Shown here: one piece after another, positions 47,690 through 58,335 of the stretch
Position numbering within the stretch: the first letter of the stretch is position 1
Layout of the letters: each line of letters opens with the position of its first letter
Assembly (NCBI GenBank): GCA_023548195.1
Contig: JAJHZJ010000336.1
Location: forward strand, 2,708,704-2,772,703
DNA length: 64,000 bases
Direction: 5' to 3'
Source: Bettongia penicillata ogilbyi
Taxonomy: Eukaryota; Chordata; Mammalia; Diprotodontia; Potoroidae
Position numbers and translations under genes: made by a program
The notes under the pieces: generated by a model
Seen by the model: only the letters and a program-made list of their open reading frames with translations
Told to the model about the DNA's origin: nothing
Databases searched by the model: none

Positions 47690-48110
47690 GCACAAATGAT
47701 TTCGACCCAAGCCTTCTTTCAGCCAAAGAGAAACAGAGTTTATTAAAGATCCACCATATTGGCCAAACTCTTAAGGAATCTGAGCATTTGTATCGCTAAT
47801 GAGAGGGGGCCAGATTGAATCTGAGCATTTTCATGGAATGGACCTAATATACCAAAAGACTGTGGGAGGGATCTAGAGTTGGCCAAGTAGTCTGGGATGT
47901 CTGGAGGAGAGGGAGATAGATGTCTGTGGAAGGTCTTAATGGGAGTGGCCAGTATCCCAGAGAATGGGATTAAGGGTGGAAAGTAGCTAAAGGCTATCTG
48001 GAGATGGGAGACATTGGAGGGCTAGGTTAGGTTAAGGATAACAGAGATTTGGACATAGTGATAATGAAAGTTTTATGGGAAAATCCAAGGAAATTTCAGA
48101 TTGGCGTTTT
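47690..48110 (-). repeat. Possible LTR fragment
   Basis: The stretch aaagagaaacagagtttatt aaagatccaccatattggcc has the look of the reversed R/U5 region of an endogenous retrovirus LTR (antisense AATAAA as tttatt). Edges and terminal dinucleotides are not clear, and no internal retroviral genes are nearby. A 41-bp-spaced repeat of gaatctgagcattt occurs at 47777 and 47818. Confidence 0.3.
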
Positions 48111-48530
48111 CCAGGGCCCTTAGACAAATGGGACCCAAATTCTTTTGGGGGAAGGGGCAAAGGTCTTGGCTTGGGCCTGTACCCCATCAAGTGAATGAGG
48201 GAAAGCCAGACCTAGAGCCCCTGTACTGCACTAAAAGAAAATGACAACAGGGAGCTCAGAGAAACTGAAGGAAGCATTGTGATGGAAGTGATCCCTGGCA
48301 ATCCCTGACAAGAGCAGCCCGGAGTTAGGAAGTGCAGGCTTGCTTATGCAGGAGAACACCACCTCCTAATGCAACTGGAACAGTCAGGACCTTCTGGGAG
48401 CAACCAGAAGCTAGAGAGGTAGTGGGACCAGATTATTCAGAGCTGGGATTCAGATTTACTATAACTCTAGGGGAGAGTTTGTTTTCCAAGGATTCTGTTT
48501 TGTCTTCCATCTTGTTTTCCTCAATCTTTC

Positions 48531-48578
48531 AATAAAACTTTTCTCTAATATAATGAAAACTGGTAAAAAAAAAAAAAA
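48531..48578 (+). other. AATAAA signal plus 14-A tract (retroposed 3' end)
   Basis: aataaa at 48531..48536 is followed 28 bases later by a run of 14 A (48565..48578), the layout of a reverse-transcribed polyadenylated RNA. The upstream 300 bp are not from a family I recognise, and no flanking duplication was found. Confidence 0.55.
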
Positions 48579-49179
48579 TCCTAAGCGGGGAATACCTTGC
48601 ACACTTGTTTCCCTTGAATACAAGTTTGCTGGATAGCAGCAATGAGTCAGAGAAGTTAAGAATCCTCTGAGGAATGCACTGCATGCCATGAAATTCTCTA
48701 ACAAGGATTACTCAACAGTGTACATCCGATGGCTCCCATCAGATATGGCTACCTTGATACTTCTCGGCAGGGAATCACCAAGCACCAGTATTTGTCTCTC
48801 TTTATGACCTGTGCTGGATGTCCTCTCTCCTGGTAGACTAGGCAGATTCTCACCATAATTCCTTGAAGTAGAATTAACTGTTTCCTCCTCAGAGGATGCA
48901 GCACCACTTCACATGTTAGCGGCTCCAACACTTGGGAGTTTCAGAAATTCTTCTTTCTTTCTCTGCATCTAATTCTTTTATCCTCCAAACTCTCAACATA
49001 GGCTAAACTGCCCTGTCTGTCAATGTTATTTTTTTCTGCTTAAAGCACGTTTTCTATTTTTCAAGAGAAATAATCTTTCCTTCTTCATCTGTCTCAGGAC
49101 ATTTTTGTTCATACTGCTCTTACGGCCCTTGAGTAATTTTTTTTAAGTAAAATAATGTAGCACTCCTCCGCCTCACTGG
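48579..49179. other. Unclassified intron sequence
   Basis: No recognised element. Confidence 0.4.
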
Positions 49180-49290
49180 TGCCTAAGGTCCTTGAAGATC
49201 TACATTGGTGTTTTCTTTATCTTTTTTGCCTTCCCTACAGGACCCTGCACACAGTAGGTGCTCATAAATGCTTGCTGAGTGAATTCCACA
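49180..49290 (+). repeat. L2 LINE 3' end
   Basis: taaggtccttgaagatctac, ccctgcacacagtaggtgct, cataaatgcttgctgagtga. Confidence 0.7.
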
Positions 49291-49999
49291 GTGTACAAGT
49301 AGCTCAGAGAAGCTTCTAGTCTGTAGAGGACAGACTGAAATGGCTAACCTTGGCACCGTTATTATCTGTGATGGCCAGATTCAAATGAAGAACATCTCCC
49401 ACCCCAAACAGATGATTCTCCTCCTCTTCTGCTTCTGTCCCTGAAGCTCAGCATGCTCTAATGTGTTCCTCTCCACCCTCTGCGGCAGTCAGAATGAGAA
49501 GAGGGATGATTCAGAAAGCCAGGAAAGCCCCTCTGTTAGGAGGGCAGGAAAAGAGCATCCCCTGCCGTCTGCTCTCTTCTAGTGGGGACAGGACTATTTG
49601 CTGAGGGGCTGTGGACATTTCTGAACAAGACAATTCACTCCTGCCTCTGTGTGTGTGTATATACATATGGATATGTTTGTATATATGACAGTTAGAGGTA
49701 CTATCGAAAAACCAACACTTCCCAAGCAACTTAAGATGTCGTGAAGAAAAAGTTCCCAGGATAGGATCAGTGGCAGGCTAGAAAATGCCATCTCACAGTC
49801 TGATACTAGCTCTATTCTCAGATTTTCTTGCAACTTTTAAAAAAACAAATCCTATTCCTCCTCTCCACCCCTTCTCAGCCCTCCCCCAAATCTCTCTTCC
49901 AAAGAGATCAAATTTCCTCTAGTCTAAGCCTGTGATAGCCCCCAGAAGAGAAAACATGAGCTAGCAGAAAGCATGCTCCAGTAGGAATCAAAACAGATC
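49291..49999. other. Single-copy-looking intron sequence
   Basis: Short TG/TA run near 49650..49690; otherwise nothing recognised. Confidence 0.4.
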
Positions 50000-50165
50000 C
50001 CAGGATGTTAAGAGCTGGAAAAGCCTTAGAGATCATTTAGCCCAGCCCTCTCATTTCACAGATGAGGTCACCACGACCCAGAGAGACTGTGATTTGCCCA
50101 AATACATAATTAGCTCATGGCAGAATCTGGACTATAACAATCTACTATCTCCCAGTGTACTTTAT
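50000..50165 (-). repeat. MIR-type SINE
   Basis: aagccttagagatcatttag, cccagccctctcatttcaca, gatgaggtcaccacgaccc. Confidence 0.65.
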
Positions 50166-50229
50166 ACTACATCATAAGAAGATATGGTCCTTGTAACCCA
50201 GCTCTGTCCACTTATGAGCCGTGTAACCC

Positions 50230-50336
50230 TAGGGCCTAGGATCCTCTTATTAAGGGGATTTGTTCTGTGAAGTCTGGATTTAGTCAAAGGGCTACACTTT
50301 AGGATGCAGAGGGCCACATAGAACCCACCCCTGGCC
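50230..50336. mobile_element. Palindromic hAT-type MITE, family 2, half copy
   Basis: ttaaggggatttgttctgtg, tttagtcaaagggctacact, agagggccacatagaaccca, cccctgg. It corresponds to the centre and right arm of the copy at 31280..31441; the left arm is missing. Confidence 0.65.
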
Positions 50337-51219
50337 TAGGCATTCACTGCAATAGAAATTCATTTCACTTAGTCCTGATGAAGAAGGCAGGGTGGCATTA
50401 ATAGAGATGAGGAAACCATGTCATATGGAATTTGTAAGGCAGGAAGGTGCTAAAATATAATACAGGTGAGTAAGACAGCTCCTAAGATCTCAAGGAACCC
50501 AAATGCCAAACTCCAGTGAAAACAAAACCCTTCCTTTCATTTGCACTGCTACTGCTGATCAGCAGGTTGCTCAGTATGACCACACAACTACAACTCTAGT
50601 TAAGGAACTCCCGATGATATGGACATGCTGGAGTGCGGCCCATACGCATACATGTTAGGTGGAGTGGGGAAAGGCCTCCTAGACAAATATGAGGTAAACA
50701 AATAAAATCTTTGGGCTACTTAAACTTGCATGCCAAGAACTCCCAGTCTAATAAGTATCTATCCCTCCTACAAAATACTTGCTGTCCTAGTAGGCAACAA
50801 AAGGAAAACATTCCTGCCAACAACTATTCCAAGCACATGCAGAACTACAGTGGTACTCAGGATCTCTTGCAAAGAATGTACTAACTGTAAATAACTCTCA
50901 ACCAATTACAAAAGCCTTTCAGTTCTCCAAAGTTACACAGCCAGTTTCCCTGTCTTCTACCCTAGCAATGCAATGACTGTGTAAACTTAAAAGTAGTCAA
51001 GTTGTCATTTTTAATGTTTTATAAACCCAACTTTTCTACGTCAAAATGACCTTCCCACCCAACCTTTATATGGTTATTGAGAGACTATGACAGTTGGGGA
51101 AACTCATGCCCTCAACTTTGAGTTTGCAGAAGAAAACCCTGGCCTTGAAGATTGTGGAATTTATTTGGAAAGTCAAGATGAACATATCTGAAGTAGATAA
51201 TTTGCTGTGGTTTTAGAAT
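50337..51219. other. Single-copy-looking intron sequence
   Basis: No recognised element. Confidence 0.45.
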
Positions 51220-51830
51220 TATGGACAATTACATGGTATGGATAATAAATGCCAAAGAAGTTCAAAGGAGAGGGAAAACTGCGACCTGGAGGAGTAAATG
51301 AAGACCTCATAGAAAGGCATGCTTACAGTTAGGCTTTGAGGAATTGGTAGAAAAGGGAAAAGGAAGGGCACTGCTCTCCGTGAAAGCAGCATGAACAAGG
51401 GGCACAAAAGAGGAATAGGGATGGTGTGGGCTATGGGCCAGTGAAAAGACTTGGCTAGAACTGAAGGTGTATGTTGGGAAGTAGTAAAAAATAATGTTGA
51501 CTAGGTAGAATAAGATGAGATGATGGAGAGTCTTGAAAGCCAGGAAAATCTGTTAAAATTCAATGACCATTTATTAAACAGAGATTAAGGACATGGCACC
51601 GTGTATATAAACAAAAAGCCAAAACTATCCTCTCAAGAAGCTTACTTTCTAATGGAGGGAAAGAACGGGACCCCAGCATAAGCCCTTCAAGATAAGTAGC
51701 AAAGGAGAGGAGAGCAAGTGCTCCCTGTCTCTGAAGAGGGAGAAAACGCATCAGCTGGGGACACGGGAGGAGACCAGCCAAGTTTACTCTTTCTAACTGG
51801 CTGCAGCCCTGCCTAGGGACCACAGCTGGC
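51220..51830 (-). repeat. L2 LINE fragments, antisense
   Basis: A body piece (gatggagagtcttgaaagcc) is followed by what looks like a separate 3' end (caatgaccatttattaaaca, ctctcaagaagcttactttc), so this may be two adjacent L2 copies. Confidence 0.5.
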
Positions 51831-52289
51831 CCTTTCTAAGGATCACCGTACTCTTCAGAGATGTGAGCATTGTAATGAGATGAAGCATAACCCGATTCAG
51901 CAATGGAATCAATTCACCTACTTACTAGTCTTCAAAGCTAATTTTCACTATTCTCCTACTCAGTTTGACCCAATAGGATGACCTCTGATAAATGTTTATA
52001 AGTTACTCATTTAGAATTTAAAGTAATGCATTTTAAAAAATTTACTAAGGCTAACAGAATAGGAAAAAAGCAAATGGCATCTCATTGGAAATCAGACATT
52101 TAAATGCAGCAGCTCAGAAACAGTAAGATGTATATTAACCCTGTAATAACTAATGTACTAACACACTGCAAGCCTTCTGCACTTGCCTCATCAGTGTGTG
52201 AACGCCCTCTGACCTTCCCCATTCCCCCTTGGAAAATTGTCTACTTTCTGTGGCTTGAAAAAATAACTGTTCAGTAACCATTCTTTTGC
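51831..52289. other. Unclassified intron sequence
   Basis: No recognised element. Confidence 0.4.
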
Positions 52290-52550
52290 TCCTAGAGAAA
52301 GCACTCTTTACTATTTATTGTCACCTCCATTCCTCTCTCCTCTCAAAAACTTCTCAAACTCCAGTAATCTGGCTTCTAACCTCATCATTCAATTGCAACT
52401 TATTTCCAAAGCAGTCAATGACCTTTTAACTGTCCATTGCAATGGCTTTTTCTCAGTCCTCATTCTTGACCCCTCTGGCAGGCTGCAATCTCTCATCCTG
52501 GATATTCTCTCCTCTCTGAGCTTTCCTAGAACTCAGTTCTCCTGGCTGTC

Positions 52551-52560
52551 TGACCTTTTC
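52551..52560 (+). repeat. Target-site duplication of 7SL insertion, left copy
   Basis: tgaccttttc, identical to 52864..52873. Confidence 0.9.
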
Positions 52561-52579
52561 TTTTCTTTCCTATTCTTTC

Positions 52580-52863
52580 AGAGACTGGGTCTATCTATTT
52601 CACCAAGCTGGAAATACTGAGGCCATTCATAGACCTTATCCCACTGCTGACATCGTGGAAGCTTTTCACTCCTGTTTCCCACCTGGGCCCATTTGTTCTT
52701 CCTAGAAGAGCAGCCTAGAACCCTCCTTCCCTCCCAGGAGTTCACCATACTGGACGTAGTGCAGACACTCCATTAGTTTTACCTCCATTTTAGCTCAAAA
52801 TTCCCAAGCTCAAGTGATTTACCAGCCTCAGCCTGCCCTGGTAGCCAGGATTACAGGCATGTA
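52580..52863 (-). pseudogene. 7SL (SRP) RNA retropseudogene, nearly full length
   Basis: Read on the minus strand the segment is colinear with 7SL RNA over almost its whole length. It has the 5' Alu-domain words atgcctgtaatcctggctac, gcaggctgaggctgg and atcacttgag, then tgtctgcact and tatggtgaactcctgggag, then gggcccaggtgggaaacagg and cagcagtgggata, and the 3' end cccagtctct. About 16 bases of the 5' end are missing. An A-rich stretch (52561..52579, seen as T-rich on plus) follows the 3' end, and perfect 10-bp duplications flank the whole. 7SL is the RNA scaffold of the signal recognition particle. This copy has many substitutions and is broken, so it is a processed retrocopy, most simply made by L1. 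It retains the S domain, so it is not an Alu-like SINE. Confidence 0.93.
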
Positions 52864-52873
52864 TGACCTTTTC
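52864..52873 (+). repeat. Target-site duplication of 7SL insertion, right copy
   Basis: tgaccttttc; the L2 text resumes immediately after it (cagtctcctttgctgg). Confidence 0.9.
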
Positions 52874-53892
52874 AGTCTCCTTTGCTGGATCTTCCTCCAG
52901 GTCACACTCATTAATGACAGGTGTCTTCCCAAGGATCTACCCTGGGCCCTCTTCTCTGTTCCCTCTCCACATGTACATATGTTGACCTCATCAGCTCCCA
53001 TGGGTTTAATTACCATCACTATGAAGATGGCTCCAAGATCTATACATCCAGCCCTAGATTCTCTCTTTAATTCTAATCCCACAGCACCAATTTCTTATCA
53101 GTCATTTAAAACTAGATTTCCCATAGGTTTCTCAAACTCAATACATCCAAAACAGAATTCATTGTATTTTCCCTCAAATCCACCAATCTCCTATCTTCCC
53201 TATTAATGCCAAAGGCATCACCACCCTTGTCATCACCCCAGTTTGCAAACTGGAAGTCATTTTCAACCCCTCACTCTCCTTTCCACATATTCAAACTACT
53301 TCAAAACCTTATTGATTCGAGTTCGATCATCTCTCATCCATCTCCTTCTCTCCATTAGGATGGCCCTAATTCAGGCCCTCACCAGCTCCTGCCTGGGCTA
53401 TCGCAGTAACCTCCTCTTCCCCTGCCTCTAGTCTATCCCTTTTCCAGTCTACCTCCACACTGCTGCCAAGTGACTTCACTATAGCACAGGTCTGAATATG
53501 TCGCTCCTCTATTCAGTAAATATCCATAGCTCCCTATTACTGTAATTCTAAGATTGAATAGCAACTCTTCTTTTTGCCATTTAAAGTCTTTTCCATAACC
53601 TTGCCCTAATCTACCTCTGTGGGTTTTTTGCTACATTACTCCCTTTCCCAAACTCTATGTTACAACTAAATTGACTTTCTTCCTCTTCCTCATACATGAC
53701 ATTCCATCTCTCTTGTGTAAAGTCTCCCTTATTCCTGGAATAGACTCCCTCCTCGCCTCTGCCTCTTCACGTCTAGTCTCCTTCGAACCTTGGCTCAAAC
53801 ACCGCCTCCAAAATAAAGTTTTTCCTTATTCTCCTAGTTGTTGGATCTTCTCACCAAGATTACTTTGTATTAATTATACATCTATTTTGCAT

Positions 53893-54080
53893 ACACTTAT
53901 TTTTTAAATTTAATTTTCTTTTTTTCCCAATTACATGTAAGAATAATTCTTAACATTCACTTTTTAAAATTTTGAGTTCCAACGTCTCTTCCTCCTTCCC
54001 TCCCCTGTCCCCTCCCTGAGAAGGCAAGTCATTTGCTATAGATTATACATTGCATATACTTAGATGTATATACAAAGACA
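53893..54080 (-). repeat. L1-like 3' region inside L2
   Basis: tttttcccaattacatgtaa, cactttttaaaattttgagt, tccttccctcccctgtcccc and gagaaggcaagtcatttgct. The C-rich part would be the complement of a G-rich L1 3' UTR. Family uncertain. Confidence 0.5.
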
Positions 54081-54172
54081 AGCTGAGTCTCAATGGAATG
54101 TATGTTCCTTGAGTGCAGAGGCTGTTTCATTTTTTCAAATTGTGTATTCCTGGAATCTAGCACGGTGCCTAG

Positions 54173-54445
54173 CAAAAATAACAAGTAGCATTTCTATAGC
54201 ACTTTCAAGGTCTGCAAAGCTCTTTACACATATATCTCACTGTCTCTTCTCCTGGAGCTAATAGCACTAACTATAAACCATCTATAAAAAGCTTGCCATT
54301 TTATAGATAAAGGACCTGAGACAGATATTAAGTGACTAGCCAGAGGTACATGGATAGTTAACTGAGAATCTGAACTCAGGTCTCCCTGACTCCAAATCAA
54401 GGAACTTGACATCCATGGTGTCACCTTGCTGCTTCTATATACCTT
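54173..54445 (-). repeat. MIR/THER1-type SINE inside L2
   Basis: acaagtagcatttctatagc, tctgcaaagctctttacaca, ggacctgagacagatattaa, gaactcaggtctccctgact. Confidence 0.75.
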
Positions 54446-54460
54446 TGGCACCTAACAGGG

Positions 54461-54775
54461 AACTAGGTTGTACAGTGGGTAGAACACCAGTGTAGGAGTC
54501 AGGAGGACATGAGTTCAAATCTCACCTCAGACACTTGACACTCACTAGCTGTGTGACCTTGGGCAAGTCACTTAACCCCAAATGCCTCATCCTGGGTCAT
54601 CTCCAGTCATCCTGATGAGTATCTGGTCACTGGATTCAGATGGCTCTGAAGGAGAAGTGAGGCTGGTGACCTGCACAGCCCTCCCTCGCTCAAAACAAAG
54701 TCAAGCGCAAGTCATGTCATTATTTCTCTGACGGCATGGTCCTCTTCGGGCAATGAAAGACGAACACACACACAC
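54461..54775 (+). repeat. Mar1 SINE inside L2 3' end
   Basis: Head gaactaggttgtacagtggg and agaacaccagtgtaggagtc, middle gatgagtatctggtcactgg, end cgggcaatgaaagacgaaca followed by CA repeats. A short aacaggg duplication (54454..54460 and 54776..54782) flanks it, and the L2 terminus continues after it. Confidence 0.88.
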
Positions 54776-54830
54776 AACAGGGGACTTAATAGCAATTTGT
54801 TCACTGAATGGCTGGCAACGACCAAACATG

Positions 54831-56129
54831 GAAATCCTGGTCTCCAATGGCAAAAAACCTTCTACTTTCTTTCTTGCTAACCTAATAAAAAATTCCTAAA
54901 TTCAGGCTTAGGTAACTTCAAAAACATTAACAGAAAACCAAACCGCAGTGAAAGGGAAATTTAATTGTAATGGATACATGGATGCCCTACTCCAATCAGC
55001 TCACCTATTCTGAGCTGTTTCCTCATCCCTGAGCAAGGTGGACAAAAGTACTTCCACATGGTGGGCTGGGCCAATGGGCCACACAAAGCCCCACTGGCTG
55101 GCACAGACCTCATTCAGTGAGTGCACTACCAAGAGTGCACCCATATGAGGGGCGAGCCAGAAGACAGCCTGGGACTCCATAACGCCTAGATGAAGAATAA
55201 TGTTACAGTTATGTGATAGCCAGGAAAGAGAACATGGAAGGCGCTTATTGTAACTAAGTATTAAATGTCCTGTCAATTACATATGGTGACGTGGATGGCC
55301 AAACCATCTACTTTCCTTTTCTATAGTATTCCTTAAAGTGCAAAGAGCTCTTCACATCTGCTACCGACCCGTATCCAACTGCTATAAACATTATCTTCTA
55401 TGAATCTCCATTGACTCTTCACTGCCAGGCTGAGTTCATTTAGATTAAAAAAAAAAAATCACACTCATGGCTCCTGTGTGCCAGAATAATGAAAGACCTA
55501 AAATATCTTATCAAAAATAGGATATGCTCCCTTGTTCCTATGTATACATATGTGTGTGTTATATGTTCACATATATATATTTTCTATTTATATATATATA
55601 TATATGGGCTTCTGGATGAAGGCACAATTTGATAACGATTTAACGTGTGATGATCCAAGTTCCTCATCCCCAATCAGGGCGGTTCAGAAACAGAAAATAC
55701 TTAAGCTTTAGCAACTGAGCTGTAAACATGGCATTTGTCCAGTCAAGTGTAAAGCTTAATCAAGCACGTGCTTCTCAATTCTCAAGGGGGTCCTTGTCCC
55801 AAGACTTCCTGTACCCTGGAGGTAATATCACTTCAAGTTCTCTATTCTTAGGATTTTTGTGCATTACACAGAAATTTGATTTTAATCATTTAAACAGGAG
55901 CAAGAAACTGAAATTTCAAGTCACACTACAATTCTATTGTTATCAGCATACAAAATACTATCCACAATAAAATAAGTAAAAAATAATTTGACTCTTTATG
56001 ATTAGACCTTGTCTAATCTTATGAGAATACAATGCCCTGTTTGGGGGAAAATGGGTTTTGCTTTTAAATGTATTTTTTAGGCAAATATAAGATTTAGTCT
56101 CTGTGGCTCCAGGCAAACCTAGAAGTAAT
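54831..56129. other. Single-copy-looking intron sequence
   Basis: No recognised element apart from the microsatellite at 55541..55605 and a run of 12 A at about 55447. Confidence 0.45.
55541..55605. repeat. Compound TG/TA microsatellite
   Basis: tatgtatacatatgtgtgtg, then atatatatat tracts interrupted by tttctattt. Confidence 0.85.
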
Positions 56130-56353
56130 GAATAGAAGTTATAGGGAGCCAGGTTTCCAGCTCAATAGAAAAGAACGACTTTCTAACAATTTTGAGATGT
56201 CCAAAAAAGTGAATAAACTATTTTATGAGCTAATAGTGAGTTCTCTGTCTCTAGAGCTATTCAAGCAGAGGCTGGCTGGCTAGAATTCATGCTTCAGCTA
56301 GCGTTTGAACTGGATAATGGCTCAGGATCCCTTCAACTTTAAGATGTTATGAC
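56130..56353 (+). repeat. CR1/L3-clade LINE 3' end
   Basis: Sense L3-like end: agctattcaagcagaggctg, gctggctagaattcat, tcccttcaactttaagatgt, tatga. Confidence 0.55.
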
Positions 56354-57496
56354 CATGAAAATTTGAAACGAGTGCAATCTAAGTCTAAGGCCATTCCCCC
56401 AAAGGGTAACTAAAAAGATTCATGGGATGGGTGTGAGGCCGTTACCTAAGTTATATAACAGGCTTTCATTCCTTCCTTCCGCAAACACATGAAGTGCCTA
56501 TTATATACGGAACTGCACTCATTCAAAATGTAACCAATATGCTTAGGAGAGTCTCATCCAGTAAAGAATAAGACAAGAATGCAGGTAACCACAACATACA
56601 ACAATATGTGATGAATGCATTAGGGGGTTGTTGCTGAGCAGAGTTCAACGAGCACTTCTTTATTACCACTAGACAGCACAAAATAACAAGATGGAACATT
56701 TTTTGACCCTGAATTCTCACTTATGTAGAAATCCTCAGAAGTCTAAAAGAGCAGATATTTCTGTAGTGAATTTGATTAGACATTAGAGGTGTATCTGAAA
56801 AAAACAATGACGTCATTTGCAAGTGTTTCCAATCAGGTCTGAAGCAGCAAAGATATGAACAGAAAGTCTTATCTAGATTTCCTGGCTAAAAGGAATAAAG
56901 CTCAATCAGCATCTCCATCAGCTGTTCTCCACTCAGAACAAAACTAGGGTTTCGGTAGACTGAAAGCGTCAAGGAGAAAGCCATGGCCTCAGAAGAGTTG
57001 GGGCAACAATCAATATACCATGTGAGTCGAATTCTCGGTTAACCTATAACTCTAACTGACCAAATATGGCCTCTCAGAAAATAAAGATCTTACTTATACA
57101 TGCTTTAGCCAAGAGGAACCCATCCCAGCTTGAGGATGTAATCAAAGTAATTAATTCCTAAAGCTTTTTTTCCTTGAGCAATTTACTAGGATCATCATCG
57201 AGGCATTCGGGACTGGGAGGAAACCCATCTTTGGATCACCTCATTAGCCAACCTCTTTAAAGCTTTGTCAACAACATCTGAGGGTCCCAATTATCTGTTG
57301 TCAGTGTTACCGTAACTTCCCCAAAATGTTAAAAAAAATCTTATGAATGACAAAATTCCAAAGAAGGCTAGATCACTTACAGCTGAGAGGTCTCAGAGAA
57401 GACTTCGTGGAGGAGGCGTCTGAGCTGGGCCTTGAAGGATGAGAAGGGTTTTAGAAGACTAACACCACCACCTCCACCTTCCCTTCCACCTCTACC
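56354..57496. other. Single-copy-looking intron sequence
   Basis: No recognised element. Confidence 0.45.
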
Positions 57497-57575
57497 TCCT
57501 CCTCCTCTTCCCTCTCTCTCCTCCTCCTCTTCCCTCTCTCTCCTCCTCCTCTTCCCTCTCTCTCCTCCTCCTCCT
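57497..57575 (+). repeat. Homopyrimidine 22-bp tandem repeat
   Basis: Three perfect units starting tcctcctcctcttccctctc at 57497, 57519 and 57541, then a partial fourth. The strand is almost purely C and T. Confidence 0.95.
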
Positions 57576-57577
57576 CG

Positions 57578-57790
57578 CTTTTACATAGCACTGCATACAC
57601 TCTCTTACTCAGCTTTCACATCAGTCTTCTAATGAGAGTAAGTTAAATAGCTCCTTTTTGCAGATGAGAAACCTGATATTTAGAGAACTAAGTAAACTGT
57701 TCTCAAGGCCACCGAGTCAGTAAAAGGCAAAGCTAGGGCTTGATGCTGAGTCCCTGGACTCCAAATCCTGCCTTCTTTCCACTGTCCAAG
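57578..57790 (-). repeat. MIR/THER1-type SINE
   Basis: gcttttacatagcactgcat, tgcagatgagaaacctgata, cctggactccaaatcctgcc. Confidence 0.7.
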
Positions 57791-57944
57791 GCAGAAAGAC
57801 AATGAGTGAATTTGGCGGAGAGTGAACGGCCTAATTTGGCTCTAGCATTAAAGCCCAGCATTATGTATATTAAAAAAAAAGTATGGAAAGGCAAATTGCA
57901 GAAGGTCTCGAATGTCAATGTTTCTTATTGCTTTTGTTGTGTTT

Positions 57945-58197
57945 GTTCATTCGTTTTTAGTTACACCTTACACTTCATGACCCCATTTGGGGTTTTCTTG
58001 GCAAAGATACTGGAGTGTTTTGCCATTTTCTTCTCTGGCTCATCTGACAGATGAGGAAACTGAGGCAACCAGGTTAAGGTGACTTACCCAGCACCACCCA
58101 GCTAGTAAGTGTCTGAAGCTGAATTTGAACTCAGGAAAATGAGTTTTCCTAACTACAGGCCCAGCATGCTATCCACTGTACCAACTAGCTGCCCAGA
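57945..58197 (-). repeat. tRNA-headed SINE with BovB-like tail, nearly complete
   Basis: catgaccccatttggggttt, cttggcaaagatactggagt, agatgaggaaactgaggcaa, tatccactgtaccaactagc. Confidence 0.9.
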
Positions 58198-58204
58198 TAT
58201 CATA

Positions 58205-58335
58205 GCTACAAACCCACAACTCCCTTGAGGCTCAGAGACGGTATAACTTGCCCAAGGTCACACAAGCAGTAAACATTAGAGTCGGGATTTGAACTCATGT
58301 CATCTGACTTCAGAGTCAGTGCTCCTTCAACACTT
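58205..58335 (-). repeat. MIR-type SINE
   Basis: cttgcccaaggtcacacaag, gggatttgaactcatgtcat, cagagtcagtgctccttcaa. Confidence 0.75.

Larger units (their letters stand above)
52290..54830 (+). repeat. L2 LINE with four nested insertions
   Basis: One L2 in sense orientation can be followed from ORF2 to its 3' end. Words include atctggcttctaacctcatc, caatggctttttctcagtcc, tcagtctcctttgctggatc, ttcctccaggtcacactcat, cctgggccctcttctctgtt, gtctgaatatgtcgctcctc and finally gtgcctagca joined across inserts to acttaatagcaatttgttca. It is interrupted by 7SL (52580..52863), an L1-like end (53893..54080), a MIR (54173..54445) and Mar1 (54461..54775). Its own frame is broken by many stops. Confidence 0.75.

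Noticed and set aside
48531..48536. AATAAA as an alternative CNNM2 polyadenylation site
   Set aside because: It is on the plus strand, opposite to the gene, and is followed by a genomic A run, which fits retroposition better.
52840..52870. Alu-like match as evidence of primate contamination
   Set aside because: Similarity extends over the whole 7SL RNA including the S domain and is heavily diverged, with marsupial L2 on both sides. It is a 7SL retrocopy, not an Alu.
57432..57632. Proline/serine-rich small protein
   Set aside because: The composition comes from translating the 22-bp CT repeat.
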